This document shows positions 26,093-35,800 of a DNA stretch of 64,000 nt, in pieces. Origin of the DNA: JAYKGU01 sp035285585. GTDB lineage: Bacteria; Cyanobacteriota; Cyanobacteriia; CAKZMO01. Location of the stretch: assembly GCA_035285585.1 (NCBI GenBank), contig JAYKGU010000079.1:1-64000 (forward strand), written 5' to 3'. The notes beneath the pieces are model-generated. The model worked only from the letters and a program-made list of their open reading frames with translations. It had not been told where the DNA came from and ran no database searches. The translations under genes were made by a program, and so were the position numbers. Each line of letters begins with the position of its first letter. Within the stretch, counting starts at the first letter, position 1.

Positions 26093-26398
26093 ATGATTAT
26101 TTCTGACCTGAACTACCTCGAAGCTGCTAACGAAGAAATCCTTGGTGGTGGCCGCCGCAAGCGTGGTGACATCAACGCTGACATCAAAGTTAAAAAGGAA
26201 GTCAAGATCTTCGTTGACGTTTTCGAAACCTATGACAAAGCTATCTTCGGTTTCGTGAACGTTCATGGCAACCTGGCAACTGCTGAAGCTGGCGCTGATG
26301 CAACCGGTTATGACACCTTCACCGAAACCTTCACCTTCACCGATGTTAACCCCTACGGTTCTGAGTCCTACAGCGGTTCCGTTTCTGGTACCCGCTAG
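26093..26398 (+). CDS. Small protein with double-glycine leader (GG-3)
   Basis: 101 residues, no known family. Leader M-I-I-S-D-L-N-Y-L-E-A-A-N-E-E-I-L-G-G-G, then a basic RRKRGD junction and an 81-residue mature part rich in beta-forming residues (KKEVKIFVDVFETYDKAIFG) and a Thr/Phe/Gly/Ser-rich tail ending GSVSGTR. Codon choice is strongly biased (TTC, AAC, ATC, GGT, CGT, GTT) as in highly expressed genes, unlike GG-1 and GG-2. A strong ribosome site (GGAGAGAAAG) and a strong terminator frame it. Probably an abundant exported protein. Confidence 0.8.
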   Translation: MIISDLNYLEAANEEILGGGRRKRGDINADIKVKKEVKIFVDVFETYDKAIFGFVNVHGNLATAEAGADATGYDTFTETFTFTDVNPYGSESYSGSVSGTR

Positions 26399-26437
26399 AT
26401 TGACGCGACTCTCAGCGTAAAGTTTTGAATTGAATCA

Positions 26438-26479
26438 GGCTGGTCCCGGTGATAGCACCGTGGGCCAGCCTTAATTTTA
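26438..26479 (+). terminator. Strong terminator after GG-3
   Basis: GGCTGG...GGTG pairs with CACC...CCAGCC over 26438-26470 with a 4-base loop, followed by TTAATTTT. It isolates GG-3 from the phototaxis operon. Confidence 0.8.
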
Positions 26480-27133
26480 GGAGATTTTTGAGAATGATTC
26501 TACCGGACGACGCAGGGGCAAATGGCCATTCGCCTCTACCAACGGTTCAACCGAGAGTAAATTTTTTCCTGGAAATCTCCTTATAGAGCATCTCTTTATA
26601 GGGCTTACGCACCGCGTGAGTGCCGTAGAATTCTTATCCTCTCGAGAGTTTATATTATGCTCTGGACAATTAGATGTCAACCTTGCTAATCTTATGGGAA
26701 GAAATGGCGATCCTCCGAGTAAGTGACGGAACCTTACTTACTCAACTAGAGCTTTGTGCAATCGTCTGCCTATCCTTTGAGCCAAACCCTTGAGGGATTT
26801 ACATTTCAACAGGGAACTGTATTGTCCGGTCTGAACTATCCTGGGTTGCCGGTCAGGCCGCACCAGATATCTTAAATAGCGCCAGTGACCTGTGTCGCTA
26901 GATTAGCGCCTGCATCTCCAACGCACTTAATAAGAGCCAGTCGTCAAACGCAACTACAGTTGGGGCTTGCATCTATACTTGGTTTTTTGCCTGAGTGGCA
27001 GCGTTTTTCCCGCTGGTAAAGCACGGAAAGTGGTATCGCGGTGCGCCACCACTTCTGAATTTGTACTTTACACAGTTCAAATCGTTAAAAGTTGATTGGT
27101 ATCTCAATGCTGGGCAGTGAGTGATAGAGCGCT
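26480..27133. other. Intergenic region upstream of the phototaxis operon
   Basis: About 650 bases without a convincing gene. A palindromic GGGGCAAATGGCCATTCGCC stretch at about 26517 resembles the hairpin at 49076-49095. The rest presumably holds the operon promoter, but no clear hexamers are seen. Confidence 0.5.
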
Positions 27134-28174
27134 ATGATTAGTAGCCAGCCATCTCAAAAACTGCATCCTGTTGGCCTGCTGGCGTTAATGATTAGACGTC
27201 GCGTCGATGGATGCCTCAAAGTATCTAGTGAAGTGGCCTCTTGGTCAATCTATATTGAACAAGCTAAGTTAGTCTATGCCACTAATTCAATTACCCCTTT
27301 AGATCGGCTCCATCGCCATCTTCGAAGATTACAGCAAAACACATCTCCCATGGATGTGTCTTTTCAAAGGGCGCAGTTGCTATTTCGGGAGCTTGAAGAC
27401 AGTACTGTTAAGAATGCCGAATATCAGGTGATCTGCGAGCTGGTTGATCGCCACTACATGACACCTCGGCAGGCCGGAAAACTTATAGAAAGCATCGCAA
27501 ATGAAGTACTCGAATCCTTTCTCACGTTGCGAGAAGGGAGTTACGAAGTGGTTCAAGATCCGCAGTTTAGAGCATCGCCTAAATTCTGCCATCTTGATAT
27601 TTGCAAGGTCTTGGAGATGTGCCGCCGTCCTTCACCATCACCTATGGGAGCAGGAGCAAAAAGTTCACTCATCGTTGATTCGCCTGTCTCTGAAAAGGGG
27701 GTAGGGCGATCGCCAAATGCGTTAGAAAATTCACCCTCAATCGAACCTGTAAATTCACCTTCCAGTTCGTCTGCCCATGAGTATGGAGCTACGCCTCCCT
27801 TAAAGAAAAGTAAATATGTGATTGTTTGTATTGATGATAGTCCTTCAGTTTTGAGGAAAATCAAGTCCTTCTTCGACGAGAAAACATTCTCGGTTTTAAC
27901 GATTAGCGACCCGATGAACGCATTGCTTCAGATCATCCGCAATAAACCCGATTTGATTCTCCTGGATGTGAATATGCCAAATCTGAACGGCTATGAGCTT
28001 TGTTCTCTGCTGCGGCGACACTCCAACTTCAAGAAAACCCCCGTCATTATGGTAACTGGGAAAACCGGGTTTCTCGATCGCACGAAGGCTAAATTAATCG
28101 GAACATCGGGTTACTTGACAAAGCCCTTCACCAAAGCCGAACTAATCAAGGAAGTTTTTATGCATCTAAATTAA
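27134..28174 (+). CDS. pixG: PATAN-domain response regulator (PixG/PatA family)
   Basis: 346 residues. The N-terminal about 200 residues match the PatA N-terminal (PATAN) type (SQKLHPVGLLALMIRRRVDGCLKV...WSIYIEQAKLVYA), then a Ser/Pro linker (about 170-225), then a receiver domain with phospho-Asp278 in LILLDVNMPNLNG and the KPF switch Lys. In Synechocystis PixG is the output regulator for type IV pilus-based phototaxis. The gene starts the order G-H-I-J-L seen in Synechocystis. The symbol rests on order and domains. Confidence 0.8.
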   Translation: MISSQPSQKLHPVGLLALMIRRRVDGCLKVSSEVASWSIYIEQAKLVYATNSITPLDRLHRHLRRLQQNTSPMDVSFQRAQLLFRELEDSTVKNAEYQVICELVDRHYMTPRQAGKLIESIANEVLESFLTLREGSYEVVQDPQFRASPKFCHLDICKVLEMCRRPSPSPMGAGAKSSLIVDSPVSEKGVGRSPNALENSPSIEPVNSPSSSSAHEYGATPPLKKSKYVIVCIDDSPSVLRKIKSFFDEKTFSVLTISDPMNALLQIIRNKPDLILLDVNMPNLNGYELCSLLRRHSNFKKTPVIMVTGKTGFLDRTKAKLIGTSGYLTKPFTKAELIKEVFMHLN

Positions 28175-28498
28175 TCTAAATCACTGGCGGATGCTGGTTA
28201 GGCATTTATGAAGCTGTCTTGAAAATTCGTTTTAGAGAGAGTGAAATATTTCATAATGTCCTGTTGAAATCCGTCCTGCTAGTGAGGTTTTCCCTCGAAA
28301 AAACGTATGAACCGAGCTTTTTTAGTCAAAAAAGCGGTTGAAATCGCTCTGTTCTAATCACTATTTCGGTAGCAAATATGAGGCCATAATTTAAGCTGGT
28401 CGGGTAACTCTCGTCGGGATAGCCTCCACCGTGTCGCTGCCTATTTATGGCACTGAAAATTAGTTTCTCCTTACCTAATCATTATCAGGAAGTTAGCA
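28175..28498. other. Spacer between pixG and pixH with an A/T-rich hairpin
   Basis: 324 bases, no gene. AACCGAGCTTTTTT (28309-28322) pairs with AAAAAAGCGGTT (about 28328-28339), giving a hairpin that could attenuate or process the operon mRNA. AGGAAG lies before the pixH ATG. Confidence 0.45.
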
Positions 28499-28876
28499 AT
28501 GAGCGTAACGTTGATGGGTACGATTTTAGTCGTTGAAGATACGCTATCTGAAATGGAGTTGATGAGCCTTTATCTAAGGCAAGGTGGCTATACGGTCATT
28601 GGAGCCATGAATGCCAAAGAAGCCCTCGATCGCGCCATTGAGCAGAAGCCCGACGTCATTGTTACCGATATCGTGATGCCGGGAATGAGTGGTTTTGAGC
28701 TGTGCCGGAGCCTCAAAAAGCACCCGGTCACCGAAAAGGTACCCATCGTCATTTGTACCTCCAAAAGTCAGCAGATCGATCGTTTGTGGGGCATGCGGCA
28801 GGGAGCTGCTGCCTACCTGGTTAAGCCTTTTACTCAAGAGCAACTTGTGCGTGCGGTGAAGGCCGTAATGATTTGA
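28499..28876 (+). CDS. pixH: CheY-like response regulator (PixH)
   Basis: A single receiver domain of 125 residues. Acidic pair in VVEDT, phospho-Asp57 in VIVTDIVMPGMSG, Thr/Ser in VICTSKSQ, and the conserved Lys in LVKPFT. It receives phosphate from the CheA-like kinase and modulates pilus motor output (by analogy with PixH/PilH). AGGAAG is 7 bases before the ATG. It ends 4 bases before pixI. Confidence 0.88.
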   Translation: MSVTLMGTILVVEDTLSEMELMSLYLRQGGYTVIGAMNAKEALDRAIEQKPDVIVTDIVMPGMSGFELCRSLKKHPVTEKVPIVICTSKSQQIDRLWGMRQGAAAYLVKPFTQEQLVRAVKAVMI

Positions 28877-28880
28877 CCTC

Positions 28881-29384
28881 ATGAAACCCTCTCCATCGGC
28901 CCTGGCTCGTGCGTCTGACTCACGCCGAAAAATTGCAGGGGAAAGCTTTCTCAAGTTTCAGCTTTGCCCCAATACCCTGGCCGTATTTACCATGCGTCAG
29001 GTTTTAGAGGCAATGACACTGCCAACCCGACAGCTTACTCCCATGCCCAATACTGCTCCCTATATGCTGGGGCTGATGAATCGGCGTAGCCGTGTGCTGT
29101 GGGTAGTAAGTTTGCCACTTCTCCTGGGATTGCCCCTGCCCAGTATTCCGGTGCAGCAGTATAGCCTGATCATTGTTCAGGTTAATTCAATGCCGCTAGC
29201 GCTGGCGGTGCATCAAGTTGATGGGATTACCTGGCTAGATCCCACGCAAATACAGCCGTCGCTCAACCATCTATCTACTAGTATTGTCCCTTACCTTTCA
29301 GGTTGTGTCTTTCAACAAAACACGGTGCTGCTGGTACTAGATGCGGCAGCCGTGATCAAATCGCCCTTACTGCGTCAGCACTAG
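28881..29384 (+). CDS. pixI: CheW-like adaptor (PixI)
   Basis: 167 residues with a CheW fold: FLKFQLCPNTLAVFTMRQV, PNTAPYMLGLMNRRSRVLWV and the C-terminal VLLVLDAAAV. CheW adaptors couple the receptor to the CheA kinase in the membrane array. The N-terminal 20 or so residues are a polar extension. Confidence 0.85.
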   Translation: MKPSPSALARASDSRRKIAGESFLKFQLCPNTLAVFTMRQVLEAMTLPTRQLTPMPNTAPYMLGLMNRRSRVLWVVSLPLLLGLPLPSIPVQQYSLIIVQVNSMPLALAVHQVDGITWLDPTQIQPSLNHLSTSIVPYLSGCVFQQNTVLLVLDAAAVIKSPLLRQH

Positions 29385-29390
29385 GGTGAC

Positions 29391-29460
29391 AAGTAGGTGG
29401 CCATAAGTAAACGACGCTATGGTGGGGCGCACCCCACTAGCCTCATGTCTGGCTATGTAC
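29391..29460. repeat. Repeat family D, copy 2
   Basis: AAGTAGGTGGCCATAAGTAA, then CGCTATGG and GGGGCGCACCCCAC as in the 18582 copy. It sits in the 153-base gap between pixI and pixJ, seven bases after the pixI stop. Confidence 0.7.
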
Positions 29461-29537
29461 CTGCAAGCAAGACTTTTCAAACATTCCCTGCTAAAACGAT
29501 CGCGTTGTAAGTTCCTATAGTTCCTAAAATCCCCGGT

Positions 29538-32500
29538 ATGGTTAATCAAAAAAAGTTAGCAAATAATGGCGATGAGCAAAGACGCGCACGGGCATTGCCG
29601 CCACCGCCGCCCTCAGGATTTTCTGCGTATCGTTATGAGCCAGATAGCAGCTTTGATCAGACGGTACCGTCTGTGCCAGGGCTTTCCACCTATGATTTTG
29701 AATCGCCCGATCGCGCTCCGGGCCATCCCTTTACTGGTGCCAACGGCAACAGCTATACCCAGGCACCGCCCAATCCGCCAGCACCCACCGAAGCTGCCGA
29801 GCGGGGGGCGATCGCCCTTCCCTGGTTAAAATTTGGTTCAAAATCATCGACAGCCCAACCCCTGCGTCAGCAATTGGTGACCCGCCTGGTTCCGGGGGTG
29901 GTTCTGCCGGTGGTCGTGGTGGGGATGGTTGGCTATATTCTCTCTTCCGTCCGTACGACTCAGCAGGCGCTTGACCTCCTAGAACAGCAGGCAGGTAGCG
30001 CCAGTGACCTGACCAGTGCGCTGGTGGAAGATGCCAAACGATTCCCCGATCTGGTTGCCATCAACCCTCTGGTGATTGAAGGGGCAAAAGATGCCGGGGA
30101 ATTTGTGATTTCTGAGGAGCTAGATAGTTTACCCATTGATCAGCTAGAGCAGCGCTTTGCCAGTACCAAGCAGCTCTGGCCAAATTCAACGCTGAGTCGT
30201 TATATGGAGCAAACCAGGGACACCTCTGGGCTGGCCGAAATTTACTTCACCGACCAGCATGGCTTTGTGGTCGCCTCCAGCAACCCAACTTCCGACTTTG
30301 TGCAGTCAGACGAAGAGTGGTGGCAGCGGGGCCAGGCCAATGAACCCTCGTCACTGAGCTATACCTTTGACGACTCTGCTGGCGTGGCGGGGTTTGACGT
30401 TGTTCGACCCATTTATGATCTCTCTAATGGAGAATTTCTGGGATTAATTAACTCGTTTGTATCAGCAGAATATTTTCAGCAAGTGCTGGAAGTGGTTGAA
30501 CTGTCGGCGAGAACGTTTCAATCCAAGGAACTTCAGATTATTGCCTTCGATGATGACGGGCAGATTGCTCCCATCGCGGTGCTGAACCAGAACGGGCTGG
30601 TGACTGACCAGATTGAGCCGTTGAATGAAGTCATCGCGCAGCGAGTACTTCAGATCAGTGAGCTGATGAATGGGCAATCGGGGAATTTGCAGGAGGTGGC
30701 TGAGCGGGCCGACTTCCCGGTCGAAGTGATTGAACATGAGCACACCGGGGGCCACGCTAACCCTGGAGCGGGGGGGAATGATACGCACTTTGGTCTGGTT
30801 TCCCGTGTGGCTGTTCAGGGACGGGAATATGTGCTCACCGACATTGCCAACACCCCCTGGATTGCTGTGGCATCAGTCGAACAGGGCGAAATTCAGGCCG
30901 CCAGCCGCAACATTGCCCTGCTGTTTGGGGGAGCCTGTGTGGCGATCGCCGCAGTATCCTCCACCCTGATTGTGCAGTTGGCCCGTCAACTTTCTCAGCC
31001 CCTCGCCCGCCTGACAGGTAGCGCCAACCAGGTGGCAGCGGGTGACCTTAATGTGCTGGCCTCTGTGGAGGGCACCACCGAAACCCAGACGCTGGCCACC
31101 AGTTTCAACAACCTGGTGAACCGGGTGAAAAGCCTGCTGCAGGCGCAAATGGCAGAAACGGAGCGATCGCAAATTCTGCGGGACATCACCCTGCAAATTA
31201 CCCAGACTGAAACTGCGGCGGATATTCTCAACCAACTGCCGGTGGCCCGCATCCGTCGGGCACTCCAGGCCGATCGCGTCCTGGCATTTCAGTTCCATGA
31301 GGACTGGTCTGGTACCGTGATGGTGGAATCTGTGGGCGATCGCTGGCCCCGCACCCTGGGCAGCAAAATTCATGATCCTTGCTTTGAAAAAGGCTATGCC
31401 GACAAATATAAGCGGGGCCGGGTACAGGCCATTGCCAATATTGATGAAGCGGACTTAAGTCAGTGCTATGTTGAGCAGCAAAGCCGCTTTGCCGTCAAAG
31501 CCAGCCTGATTGCCCCCATTAAACAAGGGGAACAGTTGGTTGGTTTGTTGATTGCCCACCAATGCTCCAGCCCCCGCCGCTGGGGCAAACTGGAAACGGG
31601 TTTCTTTGCCCAGATTGCCACCCAGATTGGACTGGCGCTGGAACGCTGCGACCTGTTGAGCCAGAAAGAGCTGGCGGCAGACCAAGCCCGTGCCCTGGCG
31701 GAAGAACAGCGCCAGCAAAAAGAAACGCTGCAAATGCAGTTAGTCGAACTGCTGGGAGATGTGGAAGATGCGGCCCGTGGAGACCTCACGGTACGGGCCG
31801 ACGTTACCGCTGGGGAAATTGGCACGGTGGCAGACTTCTTCAACTCCATCATTGAAAACCTGCGGCAGGTGGTTACCCAGGTGAAACAATCCGCCATTCA
31901 GGTGAACAGCTCCCTGGGGGAAAACGAAGGTGCGATGCGGCTGCTGGCGGATGAAGCCCTGCAGCAGGCGGAGGAAACCACCCGCATGCTGGATTCGGTT
32001 GAGCAGATGACCCAGTCTATTCAGCTCGTGGCAGAACAAGCCAACCGGGCCGCCGAAGTCGCCCGCAACGCCTCCAAAACCGCCGAGGTGGGAGGGGTTG
32101 CCATGGATCTAACGGTACAAAACATTCTGGTTCTCCGGGAAACGGTGGGAGAAACTACTAAAAAAGTGAAGCGGCTAGGGGAATCGTCCCAGCAAATCTC
32201 CAGGGTGGTATCCCTTATTAACCAGATTGCCATGCAGACGAATATGCTGGCCATCAACGCGGGGATTGAGGCGGCCCGTGCTGGGGAAGAAGGGGAAGGC
32301 TTTGCGGTGGTTGCTGAGGAAGTGGGCGAACTGGCGGCGCGATCAGCAGCGGCTACGAAGGAAATTGAGCAAATTGTTGAAGCAATTCAGCGAGAAACTA
32401 CCCAGGTGGTAGAAGCCATGGAGAACAGTACCGCCCAGGTGGTAGAAGGCACCCACCGCGTGGAGGATGCCAAACAAAACCTGACCCAAATTCTGGAGGT

Positions 32501-32744
32501 TTCGCGCCAGATTGATGAACTGGTGCGGTCGATTTCGGAAGCAACGGTTTCCCAGGCGCAAACGTCATCGGCGGTTTCCAGGCTGATGCGAGAATTTGCC
32601 CAGGTTTCAGAGCGCACGTCCAACTCTTCCCGCCAGGTATCGCAAGCGTTGCAAGAGACGGTGGGCATTGCCCAACAGCTTCGGGCATCGGTGGGAACCT
32701 TCAAAGTTGGGGCTGAGCGAGAGCATTCAGAAGATTGGATCTAG
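29538..32744 (+). CDS. pixJ: Methyl-accepting chemotaxis protein with cyanobacteriochrome-like GAF (PixJ)
   Basis: 1068 residues. Order: Pro-rich cytoplasmic N-terminus (1-110), membrane segment about 117-137, extracytoplasmic sensor region, membrane segment about 459-480, HAMP, one GAF domain (about 560-720), a second HAMP-like helix, and an MCP signalling domain whose hairpin tip holds QIAMQTNMLAINAGIEAARAGEEG. The GAF contains Asp-Pro-Cys615-Phe and Cys643-Tyr. The 28-residue spacing equals that of the two bilin-linked cysteines in TePixJ (DXCF type), but the usual Cys-His is Cys-Tyr here. A photoreceptor for phototaxis is likely; the chromophore is unproven. No good ribosome site is seen before the ATG. 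Confidence 0.88.
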   Translation: MVNQKKLANNGDEQRRARALPPPPPSGFSAYRYEPDSSFDQTVPSVPGLSTYDFESPDRAPGHPFTGANGNSYTQAPPNPPAPTEAAERGAIALPWLKFGSKSSTAQPLRQQLVTRLVPGVVLPVVVVGMVGYILSSVRTTQQALDLLEQQAGSASDLTSALVEDAKRFPDLVAINPLVIEGAKDAGEFVISEELDSLPIDQLEQRFASTKQLWPNSTLSRYMEQTRDTSGLAEIYFTDQHGFVVASSNPTSDFVQSDEEWWQRGQANEPSSLSYTFDDSAGVAGFDVVRPIYDLSNGEFLGLINSFVSAEYFQQVLEVVELSARTFQSKELQIIAFDDDGQIAPIAVLNQNGLVTDQIEPLNEVIAQRVLQISELMNGQSGNLQEVAERADFPVEVIEHEHTGGHANPGAGGNDTHFGLVSRVAVQGREYVLTDIANTPWIAVASVEQGEIQAASRNIALLFGGACVAIAAVSSTLIVQLARQLSQPLARLTGSANQVAAGDLNVLASVEGTTETQTLATSFNNLVNRVKSLLQAQMAETERSQILRDITLQITQTETAADILNQLPVARIRRALQADRVLAFQFHEDWSGTVMVESVGDRWPRTLGSKIHDPCFEKGYADKYKRGRVQAIANIDEADLSQCYVEQQSRFAVKASLIAPIKQGEQLVGLLIAHQCSSPRRWGKLETGFFAQIATQIGLALERCDLLSQKELAADQARALAEEQRQQKETLQMQLVELLGDVEDAARGDLTVRADVTAGEIGTVADFFNSIIENLRQVVTQVKQSAIQVNSSLGENEGAMRLLADEALQQAEETTRMLDSVEQMTQSIQLVAEQANRAAEVARNASKTAEVGGVAMDLTVQNILVLRETVGETTKKVKRLGESSQQISRVVSLINQIAMQTNMLAINAGIEAARAGEEGEGFAVVAEEVGELAARSAAATKEIEQIVEAIQRETTQVVEAMENSTAQVVEGTHRVEDAKQNLTQILEVSRQIDELVRSISEATVSQAQTSSAVSRLMREFAQVSERTSNSSRQVSQALQETVGIAQQLRASVGTFKVGAEREHSEDWI

Positions 32745-32772
32745 CCACTGAGTCGTTGAACAAAATTATTTT

Positions 32773-32813
32773 CTTGGGGGTGTGCGCCCCCAGCGGGGGC
32801 GCACACCCCCAAG
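32773..32813. repeat. Perfect 19-bp hairpin between pixJ and pixL
   Basis: CTTGGGGGTGTGCGCCCCC and its exact complement GGGGGCGCACACCCCCAAG flank a 3-base loop. No T tract follows. A related but degraded sequence is at 42768-42800. In the transcript it would strongly separate pixJ from pixL. Confidence 0.8.
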
Positions 32814-32846
32814 TTGTAATTAATTGTGCTTAAGCTCTTAAAACCC

Positions 32847-35800
32847 ATGTCAGATGCTAAGGAACTGGAAATTCGTCTGCAGTTTCTCGACGAAGCTCAA
32901 GACTACCTGAGCGACATTGATGCTGCTTTGTTAGGAATCGCCGACAATCGCGTCGATCCCCAAAAAGTCAATGAAGCCTTGCGGGCGGCCCATTCGGTGA
33001 AGGGGGGGGCATCGGTCATGGGGTTTTCGGCCCTGAGTGATCTGGCCCATCGGCTGGAGGATGCGCTCAAGGTTCTGAAACTGCAAAGGGACTCCCTGGT
33101 GATCAACGCAGAGGTGGAGCATTTGCTGCTATCCGCAGTTGATTGCCTCTACAGCGTTATCAGCCAGAATCGCCAGGGAAAGGCCATCCCGCCCCAGTGG
33201 CTGCGATCGCAAGCCCTCCCCATCTTTGAGCAAATCCGCCAGCACATCGGTGAGCCACAGCCAGAAGACGCCAACTCCATCCTGATGATGGAGGAAGATC
33301 AAGACATTGTCGTGATGCTTTTTCAAACCGAGGTGGAGGGCTGTCTTCAACGGCTGGAGTCGGTGCTGAAAACCAGTGGCCCCTGCTTGCGGGAAGAGGT
33401 GGAGATTCTGGCTCAGGAGCTGGGCGGTTTGGCGGAAATGGCCCAGCTCGATGCCTTTGGTGCACTTTGTGCGTCTATTGGGGTGGCGTTTCAGACCCAT
33501 CCCCATCGGGGGGAGGAAATTGCCCATCTGGCCCAACAGGCGTGGCGGCGATCGCAAGCCCTGGTGCTGGCCCATCGTTTTAATGACCTGCCCACCACCC
33601 TGGAACTTTCTGACGTGGCTTCTGACCAGTCGTTTGAAGCTGCATTTGAAATAGCCACTGGTGTGCCTTCTGAAATCAGGCCCCAGGTTGCGACAAGGGC
33701 GATCGCCAATTTTGACCTTGATGCAGACGTTGATGCTACTGTTGATGCTCGTGTTAATGCTGGTGTTGAAATTGACGTTGCTATCGATATCAATGTTGAT
33801 AGCGAACCTGGCCCTAACCTTGATACCCATCTAAGGCTTGATCATTTATTTCCCAATTTGCCCACCGACGCTGGTGCCGCGCCGCCAGCGGTATTAGAAA
33901 CGCTACCCATTGAAGAAAATCCCCAACGTTTTCAACCGACTCAACAGCCCTCAAGGCAAAGCTTTCAAAATATTGAAGAGCCAACGGTGGTTTCCGCCTC
34001 GGCAACGGTTGAAAGTACGGTGCGCGTTCCCACTAAACAGCTCAATCAGCTCAGCGATCTCTTTGGGGAACTGGTAATTGAGCGCAATCGGCTCAACCTG
34101 GAAGTCAAGGCTCTGCGCGACCTGATTCAATCCCTGACCCAGCGGGTACAGACTTTGAATCAGGCCAACACCGAGTTGCGGACGGTGTATGACAAGGTTG
34201 CCACCCAGACGGAATCAAACTTGCAGCTACCCAGCACCGAGATGCGGCAAGATGCTCAGCTGCAGCTTTCCCACCAGGCAAACGCCGGTATCCCCAATGC
34301 TGGCTTTCCAGTCAACCCCCACTTAAACACCTTTGACAGCCTGGAGATGGATCGCTACAGCAGTTTGCACTTAATGTTTCAAGAAGTTATGGAAACTGTG
34401 GTGCAGATTCAAGAGGTGACCAGCGATATCAACCTGGAGCTGGAGGAGACTAATCAAACTACGCGGGATTTAAACAAAACCACCAAACAGCTACAGGCCA
34501 GCCTGACCCAACTGCGGATGCGGCCCCTGGCAGATGTCCTGGACCGTTTCCCGAAAGCCCTGCGGGAACTCTCACTGCAATACAACAAACCGGTGAAACT
34601 GCGCACCTACGGCGGCGGTACGTTGGTGGACCGCAACATTTTGGAAGCCCTGAATGAACCTCTGCTGCAAATTATCCGCAATGCCTTTGATCACGGCATT
34701 GAAGATGTGCAAACCCGTCAGGCTCGGGGCAAACCCCAGGAAGGGCTGATCGAGATTCGCGCCTTCCATCGCAGTAACCGCACGGTGATTATCATCAGCG
34801 ATGATGGGCAGGGCATTTCGCTGGATAAGGTGCGATCGCGCGCCCTGCAAATGGGCCTGGATGATTCCCTCCTGTCGGTGGCCAGTGACGATGAGCTGCT
34901 TTCCCTGATCTTTGAACCGGGATTCAGTACGGCGGATAAGGTCACTTCCCTTTCCGGGCGGGGCATTGGTATGGACATTGTGCGTAACAGGCTGAAGCAA
35001 ATTCGGGGAGAAATCAAAGTTGATACCCAGGTGGGACAGGGCACCACGTTTACGATTTCCGTTCCCTTCACCCTTTCCGTTGCCCGGGTGCTGCTTACGG
35101 AAAGTAACCATTTGCTGCTGGCCTTTCCCATTGATGTGATTGAGGAGATGATCCCCCTCCAACTGGAGCGAATTGTGGCGATGTTGGGGAGTGAAACCTT
35201 TGACTGGCACGGCGAGATGGTGCAGTTGGTGCGGCTTTCCCGCTGCCTCAAGTTCAACGGTACCTACCAGATGGAAAGCCTGGAAACACCCCCCAAAATT
35301 GATGCGCCAACGGTGCTTCTGGTGACCCACAACGGCCAGCGCATTGGGCTACAGGTGGATCGCTGCTGGGGTGAGCAGGAGGTCGCTATCCGTAAGGTTG
35401 AAGGAGATTTACCTTTGCCGCCGGGATTCACCAACTGCACCATTCTGGGGGATGGCCGGGTGGTGCCTCTGGTGAATGTCCCTGAGTTGCTCCACTGGAT
35501 TGCCAGCTATGAGCGATCAGAGGGTGGGTTAGACGCCCGCAAGGTGAATGGCGATCGCCCTTTTCATCCCCAGCTATCCGCCAGCCAGGAACCCGCCCTA
35601 CCACCCTCTCCAGAGCGTAAACCCACTCTGATGGTGGTCGATGATTCGATCAACGTCCGTCGCCTCCTGGCCTTAACCCTGGAAAAGGCGGGATATCGCG
35701 TTGTCCAGGCTAAAGATGGGCAGGATGCCTTCGACAAGCTCACAGAAGGGTTGGATGTGCAAGCCATTGTTTGCGATATTGAAATGCCCCGCCTGGATGG

